From Candidatus Rifleibacteriota bacterium (GTDB lineage Bacteria > Riflebacteria > Ozemobacteria > Ozemobacterales > Ozemobacteraceae): 64,000 nucleotides of DNA. Every line of letters starts with the position of its first letter. The first letter of the stretch is position 1. Made by a program: the position numbers and the translations under genes. The stretch covers positions 20,410 to 84,409 of the forward strand of contig JAKQOH010000097.1 of assembly GCA_029565415.1 (NCBI GenBank), written 5' to 3'. The notes under the pieces were generated by a model. It saw only the letters and a program-made list of their open reading frames with translations. It ran no database searches and had not been told where the DNA came from. Of the stretch, positions 26,281 to 35,097 are shown one piece after another.

Positions 26281-28133
26281 TCGTTCCCTCCTTCGCGGGT
26301 CGATGACGGTTTCGATTTTTTCGACGAACGTTCCATGCGGCGCGCCGCGGTCTGCGAGTCGAAGAACTTCAGCCCCTCGCTCTCGGTTGCACCTGCCTGC
26401 CGGTAATCGGCGGCCGCCTGGTTGTAATCCTTCTGATGGTAATGCACGTAGCCCAGCAGCGACCGGGCATCCTGATTGTCGGGCTGGAGCGAGAGAAGCC
26501 TGTCGAGGCTCTTCTCGGCCTCGTCATACTGCTGGAGCTGGATCTGGACGAGCGCGAGTTCCCACCACAGCACCGGAACATCCGGGTGCGCATCGGTCAG
26601 CACCTGGAAATCGTTCATCGCGAGCGCGAACCGGTTGTCGGCAATGCGCCGTTTCGCCTGGCGGAACCGGGGATCCGACTCGGGATCGAACTCCCCCTTC
26701 GTGGCCCGCTCGGAACCGGCGCCGCCGGCTTTCGCGGAACGGGCCGGGCCCGCCCCTGCCGTCGCCGCCTTCTTCGCCGGGGAAGGCGCGTTGCGGGCCC
26801 AGGTGATGAGCCGCTGGACATCGCCTGTCCGGCGCGATTTCGGGAAACTGCGGAGGAACACCTCGCCCCACTGGGCGACGGCCGGCCGAAGGCCGATCAC
26901 GGCGCGCAGGCGGATGGCCTCAAAGTAGGCGCGCTCGATATGTTTCGATTTGGGGAAGCCGGTCAGCACGCGATCATAGGTCTTGCACGCCTCGACCGGC
27001 TCGCCGAACCGCGCCGTCGCCTCGGCGATGCGCATCAGCACTTCATCCGAACCGGCAGACGAGGGATCGGCCTTGATCTTTTCCTGGTCATGCAGGATCT
27101 GGGTCGCCAGAGCCTCCCGTTCGTCGCTGGAAAGCGGGGGCAGCGTCAGCAGATCCGAGACGTCGGGAACGGCGGCACTCCTGGCCGGACGGGCAGGCGC
27201 CGTCGGAGCCTGCGCTTCCACAGGCGCTTCCTCTTCTTCGTTGGAAGCAGCCTTGGGGGCCGGACGTTTCGGTTGTGCCGAAACGGCAGGCTGGGCAATC
27301 GGCTTCGCCGGAGCGGCGACGGGCTTGGCCGGGCTTGCGGCAGGCGCCGGCGCGACGGGGGCCGGTGCCGGGGCGGCGGTGCGTGGTTCGACCGCCGGCC
27401 GGCGAACGGGCTCCCGAACGGGAGTCGTTGGCTGAACCGCTTCGGGTGCGGCTTTCGCCTGAGCCGCCGCGACGGTTTCGGGATCGACGCCTTCATACTG
27501 CGGCACGGGGCGGGTCGTCCGGGCAGGCGGCCTGGCCGCCGGAGCCGGACCGGGAACAGGGGCGGCCGCCACAGGCTCAGCGGGAGTCGCGGCAACGGCC
27601 GTCGCTTCCCCGGACTCGGCGGGAGGTTCCGTCGGTTCGGCCGCCCGGGCGGCCTCGGAACTCTTCAGCAGCAGCCGGGCAAGCTCGGCATAGGCGGTGT
27701 CGCCATGATCGGCCGCAATCTGGCGGCACAGCTTCTTTACGCCCGCATGGTCTCCCAGGGCCTGACGGCACTGGGCAAGCCGGAACAGAGCCTCGGCGCG
27801 TTCCTCGTCGGCCGGCTGGCGTTCGAGAATGCCGCGATAGATCTCGACCGCCTCGGCATGCTTGCGCGACTCGATCAGGCAGTCGCCGAGCATGAAGCTG
27901 GCGAGACTGCGCTGGGCCGCGACTTCGGAGGCATCGACGGCCTTGCGCAGATTGCGGATGGCCCCGTCGAGATCGCCGGCAGAGCGCTGTTTGATCGCTC
28001 GCTCCATGCTCTCCGTCGCGGCAGGGCCGGCAGACAGGGGGCCGGGCACGGCAAAGCCCAGGCACACCGCGAGGGCGGCGGGCAGCAGCAGGGCGCCAGC
28101 GCGGGAAAAGCGGTTGTTCCGTTCGTGATTCAT
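26277..28133 (-). CDS. Exported TPR protein with long Pro/Ala linker
   Basis: 618 aa. A signal peptide (MNHERNNRFSRAGALLLPAA..., cleavage near SAG, about residue 35) is followed by TPR-like repeats about 40-165, a 190-residue Pro/Ala-rich linker, and a second helical TPR set about 370-600. The linker could span the cell wall. The ATG overlaps the preceding TGA (ATGA). It has a signal peptide while the next gene's TPR protein does not, so the operon appears to place TPR scaffolds on both sides of the membrane. Confidence 0.78.
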   Translation of the reverse strand: MNHERNNRFSRAGALLLPAALAVCLGFAVPGPLSAGPAATESMERAIKQRSAGDLDGAIRNLRKAVDASEVAAQRSLASFMLGDCLIESRKHAEAVEIYRGILERQPADEERAEALFRLAQCRQALGDHAGVKKLCRQIAADHGDTAYAELARLLLKSSEAARAAEPTEPPAESGEATAVAATPAEPVAAAPVPGPAPAARPPARTTRPVPQYEGVDPETVAAAQAKAAPEAVQPTTPVREPVRRPAVEPRTAAPAPAPVAPAPAASPAKPVAAPAKPIAQPAVSAQPKRPAPKAASNEEEEAPVEAQAPTAPARPARSAAVPDVSDLLTLPPLSSDEREALATQILHDQEKIKADPSSAGSDEVLMRIAEATARFGEPVEACKTYDRVLTGFPKSKHIERAYFEAIRLRAVIGLRPAVAQWGEVFLRSFPKSRRTGDVQRLITWARNAPSPAKKAATAGAGPARSAKAGGAGSERATKGEFDPESDPRFRQAKRRIADNRFALAMNDFQVLTDAHPDVPVLWWELALVQIQLQQYDEAEKSLDRLLSLQPDNQDARSLLGYVHYHQKDYNQAAADYRQAGATESEGLKFFDSQTAARRMERSSKKSKPSSTREGGNE

Positions 28134-29509
28134 GCTTCGGCATCCTCTTCGAATGCGGTTTCGATCAAACCGGACAGATAAAATAATGCACCGAGCGCCA
28201 GGGAAGCAAGCAGAACCGTCAGAAGCACGGTACGGAAGCTTCCGGGGGCCAGCTCCGATACGGGCACCAGGCAGACGACCGCCCATCCCGGCAGCCGGTG
28301 CCGTTCGTTGCCGCGCAGCGAGCGCCAGGCGGCGACATACGAAATACCGGTCAGCCGGATTTCCTGTTCGCCGGCTTCTCCCTCGAGCGCGGCCGCCACG
28401 AGCGGGTTCGTGTGACGCAGGTTGACCTGGCTGACCACGACGGACGGCCGGTGATGGCCGATGACGACCCCTTCCTCGTCGGTCACGATCAGCATCGATC
28501 CCGGCGTCAGGCGGGCGGTGTCGGCCAGATCGCCGAGGAAGCCCAGGTCGACCCTGGCGGTCAGGAGCCCCGCGGGTTCACGAGCCGCATCGCGCAGCGG
28601 CGCCCCTGCCATCCAGAGGGGGCGGCCGAGACTCTCGTCGAACAGGGCCGGACCGGCGTAAAACGGGCGGTTGCCGCGCAGACCGCGACGCCACCAGCCT
28701 CCGCCGAATGCGGTAATCCCGCCGATCTCGGAAACGCCCGTCAGTTCCTTCCCGTCGAGGCCGCGGATCGAGACAGATCGGATCAGATCACGATCGTTCA
28801 GGGTCGCGGCAAGCAGACGGCCGCTTTCCTGCGGATCGGGAAGAATGATGCCCCCCCAGCCGAGCGCCAGATCGAGGAACCTGCCCGTCGTGATCAGGGC
28901 GGGTTCGAGACATGCGGTGAAAAACGCCGCGACATCGGCCCAGCTCGGCGTTCCAACGGCGTTTCGACCGGTCGGCACGGCCGGCGGCTCGAAGGTTTCG
29001 GGGATCGGCAGGGTCTCGAGAACCCCCAGCAGGCCCACCTCATACGCCACGCGGCGGACGGCGGCGAGGTGATACTCGAACACCGGAGCAGCCGCCTTCC
29101 AGAGCGAGACGAACTCCCGCAGCCTATCCGGTTCGGCCGGCGCGGGCCGGGCGGCGTTCGTGGAATACGCCAGATCCGAGATCGTGGTGAGAAGGGCCGA
29201 GTTTGCCCGTTCCGCCAGTTCGGATGCAGGCCCGAACCGGTGCATGCCGCGCAACTCCGGCAGGCGCGACAGCAGTTGCAGAGCGTCTGCGGCGCCGGTG
29301 AGGGCCGTACGGATCTCCGAGACGGCGAGATCGGCAGTCACCGCGACCTGCCGGCGGGCGGCCTCGTCGCGCGCGGCCCCGTCTTCCTGCAGGAAGTCCC
29401 AGGCGAGCCAGACGATCAGCACCGCCACCAGGCCGACGATGCCCTGAACGAGGGCAACGGCGCCGGCAGAGCGGCCGGAGCGGGCTTTGTTCTCGGAAGG
29501 GGGGTTCAT
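28130..29509 (-). CDS. Two-pass membrane protein with large periplasmic sensor-like domain
   Basis: 459 aa. One membrane segment near the N-terminus (about 20-40), about 390 residues outside the membrane, and a second membrane segment near the C-terminus (VLLTVLLASLALGALFYLSG). The outer part resembles a double Cache sensor: VRRVAYEV..., FYAGPALFDESLGRPLWMAG, and SMLIVTDEEGVVIGHH. No cytosolic output domain follows, only a dozen acidic residues, so a signal would have to pass to a partner. The two TPR genes that follow with overlaps are candidates. Start ATG 29509 or GTG 29515. Confidence 0.72.
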   Translation of the reverse strand: MNPPSENKARSGRSAGAVALVQGIVGLVAVLIVWLAWDFLQEDGAARDEAARRQVAVTADLAVSEIRTALTGAADALQLLSRLPELRGMHRFGPASELAERANSALLTTISDLAYSTNAARPAPAEPDRLREFVSLWKAAAPVFEYHLAAVRRVAYEVGLLGVLETLPIPETFEPPAVPTGRNAVGTPSWADVAAFFTACLEPALITTGRFLDLALGWGGIILPDPQESGRLLAATLNDRDLIRSVSIRGLDGKELTGVSEIGGITAFGGGWWRRGLRGNRPFYAGPALFDESLGRPLWMAGAPLRDAAREPAGLLTARVDLGFLGDLADTARLTPGSMLIVTDEEGVVIGHHRPSVVVSQVNLRHTNPLVAAALEGEAGEQEIRLTGISYVAAWRSLRGNERHRLPGWAVVCLVPVSELAPGSFRTVLLTVLLASLALGALFYLSGLIETAFEEDAEA

Positions 29510-29590
29510 CTGCACTCTCAGCCTTTTACGCTTTCATGCCGATATATCGAGTAGGGCTTGTTGGAAATCGATGTAACAGGAGGTAACGCC

Positions 29591-29725
29591 ATGCTGTGCC
29601 CACAATGCAGCGCCCCGATGGTCCAGAAAACGCATGCCGGACGCCAGTCCCCGTATTTCACGCTCAACTGCACCCACTGCAAGTTCGTCATTTTCTATCG
29701 CGGTCGGATCCAGCAGGAGGAGTGA
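29591..29725 (+). CDS. 44-residue zinc-ribbon micro-protein
   Basis: A short frame with an excellent AGGAGGT site 6-7 bases before its ATG. The protein has two CxxC pairs (MLCPQCSAPM at 1-10 and CTHCKF at 30-35) spaced as a zinc ribbon and ends FYRGRIQQEE. Small zinc ribbons of this size often bind RNA, ribosomes or polymerase; the function is unknown. Its last 38 bases overlap the end of the STAS gene on the other strand. Confidence 0.7.
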   Translation: MLCPQCSAPMVQKTHAGRQSPYFTLNCTHCKFVIFYRGRIQQEE

Positions 29726-30077
29726 AGGGTGCCTCGATGACGCACCGGGCAGCTTCCTCCCGGGTGTTCATCACCTTCAGCAGGCGATCCGCATTCGTCA
29801 CGCGGAACACCTCGCGAACCGCGGCCGACGGCCCCGTCACGATCAGGCGGCCGCGAGCCTTTTCGAGCTGTTTGTGAAGCCCCAGCAGCAGTCCCAGGCC
29901 GGATGAATCCATGTAGGTGACGCCCCCGAGGTCGATGACCAGGTGGGCCAGTCCCGTGGACAGCGCCATCGTCACCGCTTCTTTCAGTTTGCCGAGCGTG
30001 TAGACGTCGACTTCCCCGTCGGCGGCGATCGTCACCACCCCGAGAACCTGCTCAGCAGTTATCTGCAGCCGGCTCAT
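29688..30077 (-). CDS. STAS-domain anti-sigma factor antagonist-like protein
   Basis: 129 aa. Whole-length STAS fold: ITAEQVLGVVTIAADGEVDVYT, VIDLGGVTYMDSSGLGLLLGL with the phosphorylatable Ser, and IVTGPSAAVREVF. Such proteins bind anti-sigma kinases in partner-switching circuits. GGGAGG lies 6 bases before ATG 30077. No cognate kinase or sigma factor is in the window. The 3' end overlaps the convergent 44-aa gene. Confidence 0.9.
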   Translation of the reverse strand: MSRLQITAEQVLGVVTIAADGEVDVYTLGKLKEAVTMALSTGLAHLVIDLGGVTYMDSSGLGLLLGLHKQLEKARGRLIVTGPSAAVREVFRVTNADRLLKVMNTREEAARCVIEAPFTPPAGSDRDRK

Positions 30078-30151
30078 ATCCAGCCTCCCATCGCGCCCCA
30101 AGCGTACCGTACGCGCCCCCCTTTTGCAACCGCCCCGCACCTCGATGCTCC

Positions 30152-30228
30152 GGGCGCATCACGATGCGCCCCTACGCATGAAAGAGCACTCAGGCGACTG
30201 TAGGAGCGGGTTTGAAACCCGCCCCTAC
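30152..30228. repeat. Two REP-like hairpins
   Basis: 30152-30171 is the GGGCGCATC/GATGCGCCC type with an AC loop, followed by CCTAC. 30200-30228 is GTAGGAGCGGGTTT G AAACCCGCCCCTAC, with arms extended to GTAGG/CCTAC and one mismatch. They fill most of the gap between the STAS and YitT genes; the rest of that 329-bp gap holds the promoter below. Confidence 0.85.
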
Positions 30229-30322
30229 ATCAGATTGGCGATGTTTGCATCACGTCAAAGAGATGCGTTGACACCGGGAAAAATCCGTGGGAAACACCCA
30301 TTCAACAGGCGGGGCGGCGGCG

Positions 30323-30351
30323 TTGTCAGGGGGGGGCGGGCGTGCTACACT
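30323..30351 (+). promoter_or_regulatory. Predicted promoter for the YitT-like gene
   Basis: TTGTCA (30323-30328), a 17-base spacer, then TACACT (30346-30351) with an extended -10 TG at 30343-30344. It lies 56 bases before the GTG start at 30407. A TTGACA at 30268 has no matching -10. Confidence 0.6.
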
Positions 30352-30406
30352 GCGACCGCTTTCCGCAGGCGATGCGGATGGCCAGCATCTTCCCGGAGGC
30401 TTTCCC

Positions 30407-31288
30407 GTGGCGCGCACAACGAACGTCCGGACGTCCGACGTCCTGCTCATCCTGTTCAGCTCGTTTCTCCTGTCGGTCGGCCTGGTCTGTTTCACGGCGC
30501 CGAACAAGATCGCCTCGGGCGGCCTGACCGGCCTCGCGACGGTCCTGTATTTCGCGATCGGCACCCCGATCGGAACGGTCGTGCTCATCGGCAACCTCAT
30601 CCTGCTCGGAATCCAGGCAAAACTGGTCGGCACGGGGTCGGTCTGGAAGACGATCCTGTCGGTCGTCGTCTCGTCCGTGCTCACGGATCTGATGATGGGC
30701 CCTCTCGCCATCGCGCCGCTCGCGAAGGATCCGCTACTGGCCTGTCTCTACGGAGGCATTCTCGGGGGAATCGGCGTCGGGCTCACGTTCCGCGCTGGGG
30801 GAACGACGGGAGGCATCGATATTGTGGCCCTGATTCTGCATCACCGCTGGCACATTCCCATCGGCGACACGATTCTGGCCGCCAACTTCCTGATCACGCT
30901 TATCGCGGGCGCCGTCTTCGGCCCCGACCTGGCGCTCTACGGCCTCATCACCGTCTTCTTCAGCGGCCGCGTCATCGACACGGTGCTCGAAGGCATGTCG
31001 GTCTATCGGTCAGTGCTGATCATCTCGAAGCAGTCCGACGAAATCTCCTGGGCCATCATCGAGGAGCTGCACCGCGGCGTGACGCGGCTGGACGGGCTGG
31101 GCATGTACACCAGCCGACCGACCCACATCCTGCTCGTGGCCGTGCGGCGCCAGGAGATGCCGACGTTGCGCTGTCTCATCCACGAGTTCGATCCCAACGC
31201 CTTCGTCATCGTCGGCGAGACGCGCCAGATTCTCGGAAAGGGGTTCATCGACCTCGGCGAACAGGTCCGCCGCGAATCCGCCGCCTGA
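30407..31288 (+). CDS. YitT family membrane protein (DUF161 plus DUF2179)
   Basis: 293 aa, family length. Five to six hydrophobic segments in the first 200 residues, with the conserved GGLTGLATVLYF and GGTTGGIDIVALIL motifs, then a cytosolic C-terminal DUF2179 domain (SDEISWAIIEELHRGVTRLDG...). These are inner-membrane proteins of unknown transport role. The start is GTG with GGAGG 7 bases upstream; the in-frame extension before it is low-complexity and would overlap the promoter. Confidence 0.9.
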   Translation: MARTTNVRTSDVLLILFSSFLLSVGLVCFTAPNKIASGGLTGLATVLYFAIGTPIGTVVLIGNLILLGIQAKLVGTGSVWKTILSVVVSSVLTDLMMGPLAIAPLAKDPLLACLYGGILGGIGVGLTFRAGGTTGGIDIVALILHHRWHIPIGDTILAANFLITLIAGAVFGPDLALYGLITVFFSGRVIDTVLEGMSVYRSVLIISKQSDEISWAIIEELHRGVTRLDGLGMYTSRPTHILLVAVRRQEMPTLRCLIHEFDPNAFVIVGETRQILGKGFIDLGEQVRRESAA

Positions 31289-31312
31289 CCCCGAAACGCC
31301 TCCATTCCACCC

Positions 31313-31530
31313 CAGAGGCGCTCCGTTGAAGGAAACCTCGGGTATAGGAACGCATCCGCAGATGGAGGATGGAGGGCAGATGAACGCAGATGAAATACCG
31401 TAGGGAACATCCGCCTGGATTCATCTGGGATTCTGTTTGCAGCGGAAAACCCATACCCTAAAGACGTTCATGTTCTCATCTGTGCCATCTGCGTCATCTG
31501 CGGATCGGTTCTCGTAACGAAATCCGCAAA
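31313..31530 (+). repeat. CTCCGTTGAA-anchored non-coding element, copy c
   Basis: Anchor CTCCGTTGAA at 31321-31330, then CGCATCCGCAGATGGAGG words and GCAGATG words (31347-31395), and an inverted set of CATCTG words at 31473-31514. The left half aligns, in opposite orientation, with 40447-40511. No gene is visible between 31289 and 31656. Confidence 0.78.
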
Positions 31531-31573
31531 TCACGTCCTGAGGCACGAAGAATCCTTCACCCGTTATCCGTAG

Positions 31574-31629
31574 GGGCGGATCGTGATCCGCCCGGGTCGC
31601 CAAACCGCGGGCGGGTTTGAAACCCGCCC
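31574..31629. repeat. Two REP-like hairpins
   Basis: 31574-31593: GGGCGGATC, GT, GATCCGCCC, preceded by GTAG. 31609-31629: GGGCGGGTTT, G, AAACCCGCCC. They are 15 bp apart, just downstream of the pepF stop codon. Confidence 0.85.
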
Positions 31630-31656
31630 CCACAGCAGATTGGGCGATATCCGGTT

Positions 31657-33498
31657 TTACCGGCGGGTGGGGGTTTTCTTTTTCGGAAGGGCGGCGGCAA
31701 GGCGTTCGGCCTCGTCGACCATCTCGGACAGCAGACCGATGCCGGCTTTCCAGAAGGCGGGTTTCGTGATGTCGATGCCCAGGCGTTTCGTCAGCTCTTC
31801 GGGGCTTTCCGAGCCGCCCGCGGCGAGCAGCTCCATATATTTCGGCACGAATGCCGAGCCCTGTTTCCGATAGAGGGCATACAGCGAGAGCACGAGCAGC
31901 TCACCGAAAGCATAGGCATAACAATAGAACGGCGAATGGATGAAGTGGGTGATATAGCACCACCAGCGCCGGTAGCCCGGGGTCAGTTCGACCGAGTCGC
32001 CGAACATCGACCGGTTCGCCTCGAGCCAGAGGTCGCTCATCTGGTCGGCGGTCAGCTCGCCCCCCTCGCGGCGCGCCGCATGGAGTTTCTGCTCGAAGCG
32101 GGTCATGCAGACCTGCCGGAACACCGTGGCGAAGGCATCCTCGATCTTGCCGCACAAGAGCGCCAGCTTGACCTCGGGCTTCTTCTGCCGCTCGAGCAGC
32201 TCCTGGAACACGAGCATCTCTCCAAACACGCTCGCCGTCTCGGCCAGGGTGAGCGGGGTGTCCGACTGGATGTAGCCGCGTTCCTGGGAAAGATACTGAT
32301 GGATGCCGTGGCCGAGCTCGTGGGCGACGGTGCTCACGTCGCGCAGCCGCTCGCTGTAATTCACGAGGATATAGGGGTGGGCATCGGGCGTGCCGGGCGC
32401 GCTGAACGCCCCGCCGCGCTTTCCCGCCCGCAACTCGGCGTCGATCCAGCGTTTGGCGAAGAACGTCTCGGCGATCAGGCCGGCTTTCGGGGAAAACGCC
32501 CGGTAGGTTGAAACGACCAGTTCGCGGCACTCGTCCCAGGTGCAGCCTGGCATCTCGCGGGAAACCGGGGCATACCGGTCGTAATCGAACAGCTTTTTGA
32601 GGCCGAGCAGCCGGGCCTTCAGCCGGTAATACCGGCCAACCATGCCGGTGTTCTCGTCGCAGATGCGCAGCAGGGTGTCGACCGTCTTCGCGTCGATCTC
32701 GTTCGAGAGGTTCCGGCTGGCCATCGGGTGGGGATAGCTGCGCAGCCGGTCGATCGTGGCGTGATCCTGCACCAGGGTGTTGAACATGAAGGTCAGGGGC
32801 CGCAGATTCGCCTCGAATCCCTCGGTGAGGCCTTCCGCAGCCGCGCGCCGCACGTCGCGGTCGGGGTCATACAGCATCGCCAGGGCTTCCTGCTCGGTCA
32901 GCTCGCGGCTTTTCCCCCCGGTTTTCACGGGGAATTTCATCGCCCCGAGCGTCTCGTCGAACAGGCGTACGAATGCGCGTGAGCCGGTATTCTCGAGCTC
33001 CTCGACGATGCGTTCTTCGGGCTCCGACAGCACGTGCGGCCGGTACCGGCGGGCCGCCTCGAGGAAGTGCCGCCATCGGGCGACGGCCTTGTGGCCGATC
33101 AGGGCCGCGGCGGTCTTCTCGTCGAGGGCACACCATTCGAGCATGAAAAACAGCAGATGGGTGTGAATCCCCGTCGCGCGCTCCTGGACACTCTGCATCA
33201 GGCGGCCGTAGGCGGGGTTCTGGGTGTCGCCCGAAAACAGCAGGTTCGCGTAGATGGCCGGCCGATCGCGCAGGACGAGGATCTCCTCGTATTCCCGCAC
33301 CGCCTCGGCCAGCTTCGCCCCGGTGAGGCCGCGCTTCAACGCGCCTTTCCAGCTTTTCTCGAACGCCGTCGCCCGTTTCTCGGCCTGCTTCAGATCGCGC
33401 TCGATCCGGGGGTCGGAAGGTGAGGCATACAGATCGGCCAGGTTCCAGCACACGCCGGCCGCCGAGTTCGTCGGGCTAGCCGTTTTCTTGGTCTTCAT
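31657..33498 (-). CDS. pepF: Oligoendopeptidase F (M3 family zinc peptidase)
   Basis: 613 aa, the usual length. Zinc motif HELGH in VAHELGHGIHQYLS near residue 388, with the downstream Glu in LAETASVFGEM as third ligand. The N-terminal helical lobe WNLADLYASPSDPRIERDL is typical of PepF. It cuts short peptides in the cytosol. There is no signal peptide. It is preceded upstream by a short AT-rich patch (33511-33540), and the TPR lipoprotein gene ends 64 bp before its start on the same strand. Confidence 0.95.
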   Translation of the reverse strand: MKTKKTASPTNSAAGVCWNLADLYASPSDPRIERDLKQAEKRATAFEKSWKGALKRGLTGAKLAEAVREYEEILVLRDRPAIYANLLFSGDTQNPAYGRLMQSVQERATGIHTHLLFFMLEWCALDEKTAAALIGHKAVARWRHFLEAARRYRPHVLSEPEERIVEELENTGSRAFVRLFDETLGAMKFPVKTGGKSRELTEQEALAMLYDPDRDVRRAAAEGLTEGFEANLRPLTFMFNTLVQDHATIDRLRSYPHPMASRNLSNEIDAKTVDTLLRICDENTGMVGRYYRLKARLLGLKKLFDYDRYAPVSREMPGCTWDECRELVVSTYRAFSPKAGLIAETFFAKRWIDAELRAGKRGGAFSAPGTPDAHPYILVNYSERLRDVSTVAHELGHGIHQYLSQERGYIQSDTPLTLAETASVFGEMLVFQELLERQKKPEVKLALLCGKIEDAFATVFRQVCMTRFEQKLHAARREGGELTADQMSDLWLEANRSMFGDSVELTPGYRRWWCYITHFIHSPFYCYAYAFGELLVLSLYALYRKQGSAFVPKYMELLAAGGSESPEELTKRLGIDITKPAFWKAGIGLLSEMVDEAERLAAALPKKKTPTRR

Positions 33499-33561
33499 CG
33501 TTCGTCGCTCTTTCTTATATATTTCACAGTATTATATTTCAGGGTTTTGCCGGAGCGGCAT

Positions 33562-34470
33562 TCATTTCCCGAGCAGGGGTTTGTCGAGATTCTTTTCGGA
33601 AACGGCATCGGGCCCGATGTCATCGCCGACCCCGGACCCCTCGGCAGGCGTCTTTTCCGGAGTTTCCCCGGGGTTTCCCGCAGGAGGGGCGTCGGAGGGC
33701 TCCGAGACGGGAATGGGGGGCGCCTCGGCCGGAATCACGTTGGCGGGGGTGGCGCCGTCGAACCCATTCGCCATGCGCAGCCGTATGACCCGCTTCAGAT
33801 AGACGCTCTGTTTCGAAAGCGGCATGAACACCTGTTTGGAAACGGCCTGCCAGATCAGCTCCATCTCGATCAGGGCTTCGCGCTTCCGGCCCTGGTCCTC
33901 CAGCACGTAGCTGCGGCCCATGCGCGCATCGAGGGAGCCGGGATCGAGTTTCAGCGCATGTTCGAAGTCGGCCATCGCCTTTTCGGGCGCCTTTTTCATC
34001 AGATGGATGCTGCCGCGGCTGATATAGCGCTTCGCGAGGGACGCGCTTTTCGACTCGCCCTTCGGGTCGGCGATCTCGAGCCCGCGGGAGATGTCGGCCA
34101 GCGCGCGGTCGAAATCCCCCGCATGCAGCAGCAGATCGCCCCGCTCGAGATACCCGCCGGCATACTCCGGCCGCATCGACACCACGCGGTTCATATCCTC
34201 GAGAGCCTGATCGTACCGGTTCTTCTGGGAACTCGCTTTTGCACGGCACTCGTACGCCGAGCTGAGCTTTTCCCCCGAAAGCCCCCCGAAGGTGATGGCC
34301 CGCGTCGAGAACCGGATGGCCTGATTCAGATCCTCTTTTTTCAGCGCGCTCCAGGCGACGTCGAGATCGCTTTCCCCGTCGAAGACGCAGCCGGAGAGGC
34401 CGAGCGTCAGAACGGCGCAGCAGAAGAGCAGAACGAGTTTTCCCGAGATGCGCAGAGACGGTGCCTTCAT
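33562..34470 (-). CDS. TPR lipoprotein
   Basis: 302 aa. Signal peptide with lipobox LSGC (Cys28). Residues about 35-210 form five or so TPR units (YECRAKASSQKNRYDQALED..., GGYLERGDLLLHAGDFDRAL..., ADFEHALKLDPGSLDARMG), followed by a helical stretch and a disordered Pro/Glu/Gly tail of about 55 residues. Membrane-anchored scaffold; partner unknown. Its ATG overlaps the stop of the preceding membrane-protein gene by 4 bases. Confidence 0.82.
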   Translation of the reverse strand: MKAPSLRISGKLVLLFCCAVLTLGLSGCVFDGESDLDVAWSALKKEDLNQAIRFSTRAITFGGLSGEKLSSAYECRAKASSQKNRYDQALEDMNRVVSMRPEYAGGYLERGDLLLHAGDFDRALADISRGLEIADPKGESKSASLAKRYISRGSIHLMKKAPEKAMADFEHALKLDPGSLDARMGRSYVLEDQGRKREALIEMELIWQAVSKQVFMPLSKQSVYLKRVIRLRMANGFDGATPANVIPAEAPPIPVSEPSDAPPAGNPGETPEKTPAEGSGVGDDIGPDAVSEKNLDKPLLGK

Positions 34471-35042
34471 CGCCGGTCCTCCTCTTTCCTGGAATCCCCG
34501 GCAGTTTTGCCGGACTCGCCATCTTCGTTTTCCTCTTCCTCGTCCGCCTCATCCTCCGACACATTCCCCTCGCCCTCGTGCCGGGCGCCGGGCTCGTCGT
34601 CGCGCAGGAAGACGGCGGTCAGGATCAGCATGATGACGGCATCGAGCAGCACGCAGAACGCCCACATGAAGCCGGACATGCCGCCCCCGTAGGAGCGAAC
34701 CTGGCCCATCGCGAGGAACGTCTCGATCCCTTTGCCGGCCAGGATGCCGCCATAATAGTCGAGCGGATCGAACCAGGGCTGGGCGAGGCCGGTTCCCGCG
34801 AATTGACCAAGCCAGAAGATCGCGATCAGCGGAAACGACCAGCGCCACGCCTGGGCGTTCGACTCGTCGAAGTTCCCGGCCGGGATCGGCCGGACCCGAT
34901 GGAACAGCCAGCCGATGATTCCGGCACACGCGGCCCCGTGGAAGATCACGACGAACCCGATCCAGTAGCGGAGCCAGCCGGCCGCCACCCCGACCAGCAA
35001 CGCCACGCCCATGGCCGTCAACACGTTTCTGAAATGATTCAC
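34467..35042 (-). CDS. Multi-pass membrane protein with acidic tail
   Basis: 191 aa. Four hydrophobic segments (about 7-25, 28-48, 68-90, 120-142) are followed by a strongly acidic, charged C-terminal tail of about 45 residues. No family recognised. The start is GTG with GAGGAG 7 bases upstream; the upstream in-frame sequence is Arg-rich. It lies 55 bp after the GIDE-like gene and overlaps the TPR lipoprotein gene by 4 bases, so these three are likely one operon. Confidence 0.72.
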   Translation of the reverse strand: MNHFRNVLTAMGVALLVGVAAGWLRYWIGFVVIFHGAACAGIIGWLFHRVRPIPAGNFDESNAQAWRWSFPLIAIFWLGQFAGTGLAQPWFDPLDYYGGILAGKGIETFLAMGQVRSYGGGMSGFMWAFCVLLDAVIMLILTAVFLRDDEPGARHEGEGNVSEDEADEEEENEDGESGKTAGDSRKEEDRR

Positions 35043-35097
35043 CGAACTCTCCTCGTTCCCGTCCGTGACGGGTTGATCACCGACAGTGTACCAGAAC

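Noticed and set aside
30268..30300. Promoter from TTGACA
   Set aside because: No -10-like hexamer at 16-18 bases; the TTGTCA/TACACT pair downstream is better.
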